A stretch of DNA of 13,837 nucleotides from Tepidimonas sp. (GTDB lineage: Bacteria; Pseudomonadota; Gammaproteobacteria; Burkholderiales; Burkholderiaceae_C): the NCBI GenBank assembly GCA_025054905.1, contig JANWZF010000234.1, positions 1-13,837 on the forward strand, in the 5' to 3' direction. A model generated the notes under the pieces. It saw only the letters and a program-made list of their open reading frames with translations, was not told the origin of the DNA and made no database searches. The position numbers and the translations under genes were made by a program. Position 1 is the first letter of the stretch; each line of letters starts with the position of its first letter. Positions 1 to 5,540 of this stretch are shown in pieces.

Positions 1-1
1 C

Positions 2-1501
2 ATCGGCGTCGTCGGCACCGGTGCCATGGGTCGCGGCATCGCCCAGATCGCCGCGCAGGCCGGCTGCACCGTGCACCTGTTCGATGCCCAGCCGGCGGCG
101 GTTGAGGCTGCCTGCGCGGCGCTGCGTGACACCTGGGACAAGCTGGTGGCCAAAGGACGGCTCGATGCAGCCCAGGCCCAGGCCTGCCGAGATCGTTTGA
201 TCCACGCCGAGCGTCTGCAGGCGCTGGCCGGCTGCGACCTGATCGTGGAGGCCATCGTCGAGCGCCTGGATGCCAAGCAGGATCTGTTCGCGCGGCTGCA
301 GGACATCGTCGAGCCATCCACCGTGCTAGCCACCAACACGTCGTCGCTGTCGGTGACGGCCATTGCCAGCCGCCTGCGCACACCGCAGCGCGTGGCGGGG
401 TTTCACTTTTTCAATCCGGTGCCGCTGATGAAGGTGGTCGAGGTGGTGGCCGGCCTGAAGACCGATGCGGCGGTGGTGCAGCGTTTGGCGACCTTTGCGC
501 GCGAACTGGGGCACACCCCGGTGCTGGCGCAGGACACCCCGGGCTTCATCGTCAACCACGCCGGGCGCGGCTACATCACCGAGGCCCTGCGCATCGCAGG
601 CGAGCGCGTGGCCGACTTCGCCACGATCGACCGCATCCTGAAGGATCAGCTTGGCTTTCGGCTTGGGCCGTTCGAGCTGCTCGATCTGACGGCGCTGGAT
701 GTGTCGCAGCCGGTCATGGAGTCGATCTACCACCAGTACTACGAAGAGCCTCGCTTTCGGCCCAGCGTGATCGCGGCCCAGCGGCTAGCCGGCGGCGTGG
801 TCGGCCGCAAGGTTGGCGAAGGCTTTTACCGCTACGTCGATGGGCAGGCGCAGGTGCCCGCGGAACCCCCCGTTCCCGTCGTCGAAACGCCGCCCCCCGT
901 CTGGGTGTCGGCGCACGCGGCGCGGCGCGCCGAGCTGTTGTCCTTGCTCCACGACCTCGGTGCCCACATCGAGACTGCGGCGCAACCCTCGGCCGAGGCT
1001 TTGATCGTGGTGGCGCCGCTGGGGCACGACGTGACCACGGCGGCGGCGCAGGAGCGGCTCAATCCCGCGCGCACCCTAGGGATCGACATGATGCTGCCGG
1101 ATGCGGCGGTCAAGCGTCGGGTGCTGGCCACCAACCCCGCCACCCGCCCGGACATGCGCGCCGCGGCGCACGCGCTGTTCGCACGCGATGGCAAGGCAGT
1201 CAGCGTGATTCGTGACAGCGGTGGCTTGGTCACGCAACGCGTGCTGGCCACCATCGTCAACATCGCGGCTGACATCTGTCAGCAAGGCATCTGCACCCCC
1301 AGCGACCTGGAAACGGCGGTCACGCTGGGACTGGGCTATCCGGCCGGCCCGCTGACGCTGGGCGATCGCGTCGGTGCGGCCTGTGTGCTGGAGATTTTGT
1401 CCAACCTGCAGGCCCTCTACGGCGACCCCCGGTACCGTCCTTCGCCGTGGCTGCGCCGCCGCGGCGCCCTGGGTCTAAGCCTGCTGCACCCCGAGGACTG
1501 A
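2..1501 (+). CDS. paaH: 3-hydroxyacyl-CoA dehydrogenase, PaaH type (5' truncated)
   Basis: This NAD-dependent enzyme oxidises (S)-3-hydroxyacyl-CoA to 3-oxoacyl-CoA, and long forms like this one serve phenylacetate or fatty-acid beta-oxidation. The reading frame is open from base 2. The Rossmann motif IGVVGTGAMGRG begins there, so the ATG at 26 is internal and the true start lies just outside the window. Counting from base 2, the catalytic set is Ser114, His135 (in HFFNP), Glu147 and Asn185, with the same spacing as the human enzyme. A first C-terminal 3HCDH domain follows at about residues 195-290, then a linker domain. A second 3HCDH domain (RDSGGLVTQRVLATIV onward) runs from about 400 to the end. 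The duplicated C-terminal domain and a length near 500 residues fit PaaH rather than the short FadB2 type. The next gene starts 4 bp after the stop. The substrate is inferred, not shown. Confidence 0.9.
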   Translation: MGVVGTGAMGRGIAQIAAQAGCTVHLFDAQPAAVEAACAALRDTWDKLVAKGRLDAAQAQACRDRLIHAERLQALAGCDLIVEAIVERLDAKQDLFARLQDIVEPSTVLATNTSSLSVTAIASRLRTPQRVAGFHFFNPVPLMKVVEVVAGLKTDAAVVQRLATFARELGHTPVLAQDTPGFIVNHAGRGYITEALRIAGERVADFATIDRILKDQLGFRLGPFELLDLTALDVSQPVMESIYHQYYEEPRFRPSVIAAQRLAGGVVGRKVGEGFYRYVDGQAQVPAEPPVPVVETPPPVWVSAHAARRAELLSLLHDLGAHIETAAQPSAEALIVVAPLGHDVTTAAAQERLNPARTLGIDMMLPDAAVKRRVLATNPATRPDMRAAAHALFARDGKAVSVIRDSGGLVTQRVLATIVNIAADICQQGICTPSDLETAVTLGLGYPAGPLTLGDRVGAACVLEILSNLQALYGDPRYRPSPWLRRRGALGLSLLHPED

Positions 1502-1505
1502 CGCG

Positions 1506-2285
1506 ATGACCGCCACGCTGCAGAGCCACACCCATGGCAGCACGCTGGTGCTGACGATCCACAACCCGCAGCACCGCAACGCGCTGGCCCCGGAAATCTA
1601 CGTCGCCGGTATCGAAGCGCTGATCGCCGCCGAGCGCAACGCCGAGGTGCGCTCGGTCGTCTTGACGGGAGCCGGCCCAACCTTCTGCGCCGGCGGCAAC
1701 TTGCAACGGCTGCTGGCCAACCGGCAGCACCCCCCCGAGGTGCAAGCGGACAGCATCGAAGCCCTGCACAGCTGGATCGAGGCCATCCGCAGTTGCCCGA
1801 AACCCGTGCTGGCGGCGGTGGAAGGCGCCTGCGCGGGGGCGGGCTTCTCCCTGGCGCTGGCGTGCGATCTGGTGGTGGCGGCGCGGGATGCGGTGTTCGT
1901 GATGGCCTACGTCAACGTCGGCCTGTCGCCCGACGGCGGAGCCACCTGGGCACTGGCGCGGCAGCTGCCGCGCGCCACCGCGGCCCAACTGCTGATGCTG
2001 GGCGAGCGCATCGATGCACCACGCCTGCACCAGCTGGGTTTGGTGACCCAGGTCAGTGAGCCTGGGCAGGCACTGGCCGAGGCGCTGCGTTTGGCCGAGC
2101 GCTTCGACACCAAGGCGCCCAACGCTTTGGCCAGCATCAAGACGCTGCTCAACGACGCCGCCGACCACAGCCTGGCGCGCCACCTGCGCGACGAGCGGGA
2201 CCATTTCGTCCGCAATCTGCACCACCCCAACGCCGGTGAAGGCATTCAGGCCTTCCTGGACAAACGCCTGCCCCAGTACCGCTGA
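1506..2285 (+). CDS. enoyl-CoA hydratase/isomerase family protein (PaaG-like)
   Basis: A 259-residue crotonase-fold protein acting on an enoyl-CoA or ring-derived CoA ester. The oxyanion-hole segments are FCAGGN (60-65) and GACAGAGFSLALACDL (107-122). The hydratase glutamate pair is absent: Ser115 sits at the position of rat Glu144 and Tyr135 at that of Glu164. Asp143, in LSPDGG, occupies the place of the catalytic Asp of PaaG isomerases. Double-bond isomerisation, as in 2-oxepin-2(3H)-ylideneacetyl-CoA formation, is therefore more likely than simple hydration. Close homologues are, from memory, sometimes labelled 'oxepin-CoA hydrolase, alternative type'. The C-terminus (EGIQAFLDKRLPQYR) is typical of the PaaG group. 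A GAGGA ribosome site (1493-1497) lies 8 nt before the ATG, inside the end of the paaH-like gene, so the two are probably cotranslated. The family is certain; the exact reaction is not. Confidence 0.88.
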   Translation: MTATLQSHTHGSTLVLTIHNPQHRNALAPEIYVAGIEALIAAERNAEVRSVVLTGAGPTFCAGGNLQRLLANRQHPPEVQADSIEALHSWIEAIRSCPKPVLAAVEGACAGAGFSLALACDLVVAARDAVFVMAYVNVGLSPDGGATWALARQLPRATAAQLLMLGERIDAPRLHQLGLVTQVSEPGQALAEALRLAERFDTKAPNALASIKTLLNDAADHSLARHLRDERDHFVRNLHHPNAGEGIQAFLDKRLPQYR

Positions 2286-2299
2286 GCCGGCGCACCGGC
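2286..2299 (+). other. small GC hairpin after the hydratase stop
   Basis: GCCGG, four bases, CCGGC directly follows the TGA of the hydratase gene and precedes the regulator's ribosome site. The stem is only 5 bp with no T run, so it is not an intrinsic terminator. It may be chance in GC-rich DNA, or a minor attenuating or RNA-stabilising element. Confidence 0.2.
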
Positions 2300-2319
2300 G
2301 TCACCGAGGAGACGACCGC

Positions 2320-3069
2320 ATGAACGTCCAGTCGCTCATACGACAGCCACTCGACGAACCGATGCTGACAATGGAAGAACGCGAGGCGATCAACCACGGT
2401 CGCTGGTTCTCCAGCCTGTCGCCATCGCTGCGTCACGATATCCTGCGATGCGCCTTTGTCAAACGTTACCAGGACGGCGAGCTGATCTGCGCCCGCGGCG
2501 ATCCGCCGCTGGTGTGGAGCGCCGTGGCCAAAGGCGCCGTGCGGGTCAGTTCGACCTCCATCACCGGCAAGCAGATCACGCTGACCTACGTGGAGCCGGG
2601 GGTGTGGTTTGGCGATGTGGCGATGTTCGACGGCGATGCCCGCACACACGACGCCTACGCCCATGGCGCCACGACGCTGCTGTGCGTGGCCCGCAGCGAT
2701 TTTCGCAAGATTCTGGACCAGCACGTCGAACTGTACGAGGCGCTGCTGCGGCTGCAGGCACGGCGCATTCGTACGCTGTTCGGACTGGTGGAGGACCTCA
2801 ACACCCTGCCCCTGCGGGCGCGGCTGGCCAAGCAGCTGCTGCACCTGTGCCGCTCGTATGGCGTGCCTTGCCTGACCCACGGCGAAGAGACCCGCATCGG
2901 CCTGCAGCTGGCACAGGAAGAGCTGGCCCAGTTGCTGGGCGCCTCGCGCCAGCGTGTCAACCAGGAGCTCAAGACGATGGAGCGCGAAGGCGCCATCCGT
3001 ATCGAGCCCGGCGGACTGGTCGTGCGCGACCGCGCGATGCTGATGCGCATCGTCGAATCCGAACCCTGA
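2320..3069 (+). CDS. Crp/Fnr-family transcriptional regulator
   Basis: A 249-residue DNA-binding regulator. The start at 2320 was chosen because a GAGGAGA ribosome site (2306-2312) sits 7 nt upstream; the frame is open further upstream but there overlaps the hydratase gene. Residues about 25-140 form a cyclic-nucleotide-binding-like beta-barrel. The segment WFGDVAMFDGDARTHDAYA (96-114) replaces the usual FGE...RSA phosphate-binding cassette, with Asp for the cAMP-contacting Glu and His-Asp after Arg-Thr, so ordinary cAMP binding is doubtful. A long dimerisation helix (about 138-175) leads to a winged helix-turn-helix at about 195-230, with recognition helix near ASRQRVNQELKTM. The N-terminus lacks the FNR iron-sulfur cysteine cluster; its cysteines (44, 57, 122, 177, 184) are scattered. 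Its place among acyl-CoA genes suggests local control, perhaps through the palindrome just downstream. Confidence 0.88.
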   Translation: MNVQSLIRQPLDEPMLTMEEREAINHGRWFSSLSPSLRHDILRCAFVKRYQDGELICARGDPPLVWSAVAKGAVRVSSTSITGKQITLTYVEPGVWFGDVAMFDGDARTHDAYAHGATTLLCVARSDFRKILDQHVELYEALLRLQARRIRTLFGLVEDLNTLPLRARLAKQLLHLCRSYGVPCLTHGEETRIGLQLAQEELAQLLGASRQRVNQELKTMEREGAIRIEPGGLVVRDRAMLMRIVESEP

Positions 3070-3073
3070 TCGC

Positions 3074-3111
3074 GGACGTGGCGCTGCAGCCACGCCCGCA
3101 GCACCACGTCC
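3074..3111 (+). promoter_or_regulatory. nested inverted repeats between regulator and kinase genes
   Basis: An 8-bp perfect inverted repeat, GGACGTGG (3074-3081) with CCACGTCC (3104-3111), spans most of the 43-bp gap and ends two bases before the kinase ATG. Inside it is a shorter palindrome, CGTGGC (3077-3082), six bases, GCCACG (3089-3094). The left arm is shared, so the two pairings exclude each other in RNA. In DNA, the 5-6-5 spacing of the inner palindrome is that of CRP-family sites (TGTGA-N6-TCACA), though the bases differ. Either a binding site for the adjacent Crp/Fnr regulator or a translational switch at the kinase start is possible. The repeats are seen; the function is inference. 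Confidence 0.4.
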
Positions 3112-3112
3112 C

Positions 3113-4186
3113 ATGAGCGAAACCACCCCTACTCCTGCCAACGGCCACGCGATCGATGCTGCGGCACTGCTTGCCTGGCTGCGTGCGCACGTCCCGGGCC
3201 TCGACGGTCCGCTGACGATCGAAAAATTTCCCGGCGGACAGTCCAACCCGACCTACCGGCTGACCACGCCGCAAGGCTCGTACGTCATGCGGACCAAACC
3301 GGGGCCCGCCTCCAAACTGTTGCCGTCGGCGCACGCGATCGAGCGCGAGTACCGCGTCATGCAGGCCCTGGCTGGCACCGCGGTGCCGGTACCGCGCATG
3401 GTCGCGCTGTGCGAAGACGAAAGCGTGGTCGGCCGCGCGTTTTACCTCATGGAGCACGTCGAGGGACGGATCTTGTGGGATCAGTCCCTGCCGGACCTGA
3501 CGGCTGAGCAGCGCCGCGCCCACTATGTCGAAATGACACGCGTGCTGGCTGCCCTGCATCGTGTCGATCCGACGGCGGTGGGGTTGGCCGACTTTGGCAA
3601 GCCGGGCAACTATTTCGAACGTCAGATCGCGCGCTGGAGCAAACAGTACCAGGCCTCGATCGCCGAGCCGATCCCGGAAATGGACGCCCTGATGGACTGG
3701 CTGCCCCGCCATCTGCCGGCACTGGCGCGCGATGAGAGCCTGGTCAGCATCGTGCATGGCGACTACCGGCTGGACAATTTGATGTTCGCCCCCGACGCAC
3801 CGCGCATCGTCGCAGTGCTGGACTGGGAGCTGTCGACCCTGGGTCATCCGCTGGCCGATTTCAGCTACCACTGCCTGTCGTGGCACGTGCCGCCCGGAAC
3901 CTTCCGGGGCATTGCGGGGCTGGACCTGCAGGCCCTGGGCATTCCGAGCGAAGCCGACACCATCCAGCGCTATTGCGCCGCCACGGGTTTGGCCGACCCC
4001 GGCGAACTGCAGCGGGCCTGGCCGTTTTTTCTCGCCTACAACGCGTTTCGGCTCGCGGCGATTCTGCAAGGCATCGCCAAACGGGTCGAGCTTGGCACCG
4101 CCTCCAGCGCCCAGGCGCGCAGTGCCGCCGCCGGTGCGCGGCCCATGGCGCAGCTGGCCTGGCAGCTGGCGCAACGGCTGCGTTGA
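3113..4186 (+). CDS. APH-fold phosphotransferase, ACAD10/11 N-domain (LvaA-like)
   Basis: A 357-residue aminoglycoside-phosphotransferase-fold kinase. It has the glycine-rich loop FPGGQSNPTY (39-48), the nucleotide-binding segment VMRTKP (58-63) followed by SAHAIEREYRVM (72-83), the catalytic loop HGDYRLDN (215-222, catalytic Asp217) and the metal-binding LDWE (236-239). The SAH...REY pattern and STLGHPLADFSY after the metal site are typical of the group found as the N-terminal half of human ACAD10/ACAD11 and as LvaA in Pseudomonas levulinate catabolism. These phosphorylate the hydroxyl of a 4-hydroxyacyl-CoA. The acyl-CoA dehydrogenase encoded 40 bp downstream supports that role rather than antibiotic resistance. 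I see no good ribosome site before the ATG at 3113; instead an inverted repeat ends two bases before it. The natural substrate is unknown. Confidence 0.87.
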   Translation: MSETTPTPANGHAIDAAALLAWLRAHVPGLDGPLTIEKFPGGQSNPTYRLTTPQGSYVMRTKPGPASKLLPSAHAIEREYRVMQALAGTAVPVPRMVALCEDESVVGRAFYLMEHVEGRILWDQSLPDLTAEQRRAHYVEMTRVLAALHRVDPTAVGLADFGKPGNYFERQIARWSKQYQASIAEPIPEMDALMDWLPRHLPALARDESLVSIVHGDYRLDNLMFAPDAPRIVAVLDWELSTLGHPLADFSYHCLSWHVPPGTFRGIAGLDLQALGIPSEADTIQRYCAATGLADPGELQRAWPFFLAYNAFRLAAILQGIAKRVELGTASSAQARSAAAGARPMAQLAWQLAQRLR

Positions 4187-4226
4187 TGCGCTCGCTTTTT
4201 TTGTTGTCACTCCCCGGAGAACCGCG

Positions 4227-5486
4227 ATGGACTTCGCCTACAGCCCCCGCGTGCAAGCCCTGCGCGAACGCCTGCTGGCGTTCATGGAGGAACACATCTA
4301 CCCCAACGAAGAGCGCTACGAGGAGGAGGTGGCGGCCCACCGCGCCGCGGGCAACCCCTGGCAGCCCACGCGGCTGATCGAAGAGCTCAAACCCAAAGCG
4401 CGCGCCGCCGGCCTGTGGAACCTGTTTCTGCCCAACTCCCCACGCGCGCCGGAGGGACTGACCAATCTCGAATACGCGCCATTGTGCGAGATCATGGGCC
4501 GCGTCAGCTGGGCTGCCGAGGTGTTCAACTGCTCCGCCCCCGACACCGGCAACATGGAGACGCTGGAGCGCTACGCCAGCGAGGCGCTGAAGGACCGCTG
4601 GCTGGAGCCGCTGCTGCGCGGCGAAATCCGCTCGGCCTTCCTGATGACCGAGCCGGAGGTGGCCTCATCGGATGCCACCAACATCCAGTGCCGCATCGAG
4701 CGCGACGGCGACCACTACATCATCAATGGGCGCAAGTGGTGGTCGTCCGGAGCGGGCGACCCACGCTGCGCCGTCTACATCGTGATGGGCAAGACCAACC
4801 CCGACGCCCCGCGCCACGCGCAGCAGTCGATGATCGTCGTGCCCGCCGACACCCCCGGCATCCGCGTGGTGCGTGCGCTGTCGGTGTTTGGCTATGACGA
4901 TGCCCCGCACGGTCATATGGAGATCGAACTGAAGGATGTGCGCGTGCCGGCCGACCACATCCTGCTCGGCGAGGGTCGCGGCTTCGAGATCGCGCAGGGA
5001 CGCCTCGGCCCGGGCCGCATCCACCACTGCATGCGCTCGATCGGCGCGGCCGAACGCGCGCTCGAACTGATGTGCCGGCGGCTGAACGAGCGCGTGGCCT
5101 TTGGCAAACCGATCGCGGCGCAGACCGTCTGGCAAGAGCGCATCGCCGAGGCGCGCTGCATGATCGAGCAGGCGCGGCTGCTGGTGCTCAAAGCCGCCTA
5201 CATGATGGACACCGTCGGCAACAAGGCCGCTCGCGCCGAAATCGCGATGATCAAGGTGGTGGCCCCCAACGTGGCGTGCCAGGTGCTGGACTGGGCCATC
5301 CAGGCCTACGGCGGCGCGGGGGTTTCGCAGGTCACGCCGCTGGCGCGCAGCTACGCACACCAGCGCACGCTGCGGCTGGCCGACGGCCCCGATGAGGTGC
5401 ACCGCAACGCGATCGCCAAGCTCGAGCTGGCCAAGCACATGGTGCGCGCGCCCGAGGTGGAAATGCCCATCACCCGCGGCTGCTGA
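4227..5486 (+). CDS. acyl-CoA dehydrogenase, ACAD10/11 type
   Basis: A 419-residue FAD enzyme. The start at 4227 is supported by a GGAGA ribosome site (4216-4220) 6 nt upstream and by the N-terminus MDFAYSPRVQALRERLLAF, usual in this family; the longer open frame runs into the kinase gene. FAD-contacting MTEPEVASSDATN lies at 140-152, a second flavin motif WWSSGAGD at 171-178, the Arg-rich helix HHCMRSIGAAER at 266-277 and QAYGGAGVSQ at 359-368. At the usual catalytic-base position the sequence is LADGPDEVH (384-392), so Asp386 replaces the Glu of medium-chain enzymes; ACAD10/11 relatives carry the same ADGPDEVH motif. With the kinase next door it probably helps convert a phosphorylated hydroxyacyl-CoA to an enoyl-CoA. 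An ordinary desaturating dehydrogenase for a branched or odd acyl chain remains possible. It is the last gene of the + strand run. Confidence 0.9.
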   Translation: MDFAYSPRVQALRERLLAFMEEHIYPNEERYEEEVAAHRAAGNPWQPTRLIEELKPKARAAGLWNLFLPNSPRAPEGLTNLEYAPLCEIMGRVSWAAEVFNCSAPDTGNMETLERYASEALKDRWLEPLLRGEIRSAFLMTEPEVASSDATNIQCRIERDGDHYIINGRKWWSSGAGDPRCAVYIVMGKTNPDAPRHAQQSMIVVPADTPGIRVVRALSVFGYDDAPHGHMEIELKDVRVPADHILLGEGRGFEIAQGRLGPGRIHHCMRSIGAAERALELMCRRLNERVAFGKPIAAQTVWQERIAEARCMIEQARLLVLKAAYMMDTVGNKAARAEIAMIKVVAPNVACQVLDWAIQAYGGAGVSQVTPLARSYAHQRTLRLADGPDEVHRNAIAKLELAKHMVRAPEVEMPITRGC

Positions 5487-5496
5487 TGCGGACTGA

Positions 5497-5515
5497 GGCG
5501 GCCAGGCGCGCCGCC
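5497..5515. terminator. possible weak stem at the convergent junction
   Basis: The 54-bp gap between the convergent dehydrogenase and ATPase genes has GGCGGC (5497-5502) and GCCGCC (5510-5515) around a 7-base loop. No T tract follows on either strand, so it does not meet the form of an intrinsic terminator. It is the only stem of note where two convergent transcription units must end. Confidence 0.2.
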
Positions 5516-5540
5516 GGCCACCCCACTCCCGCCAAGCCGA

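Noticed and set aside
26..1501. ATG at 26 as the true start of the dehydrogenase
   Set aside because: The Rossmann-fold glycine motif begins before it and the frame is open to the window edge, so this ATG is internal.
3113..4186. The kinase as an aminoglycoside-resistance gene
   Set aside because: It shares the APH fold, but the SAHAIEREY and STLGHPLADF segments and the neighbouring acyl-CoA dehydrogenase fit the ACAD10/11-LvaA group instead.
2969..4210. A 413-residue minus-strand open frame opposite the kinase gene
   Set aside because: Its composition is Arg/Gln/Gly-rich with no recognisable motif, and it mirrors a clear + strand kinase. The minus-strand frames at 1320-2225 and 2149-3246 were rejected for the same reason.
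4190..4210. A run of seven T after the kinase stop as an intrinsic terminator
   Set aside because: No GC stem precedes it outside the kinase coding end, and the dehydrogenase ribosome site follows directly, so read-through in one operon is more likely.
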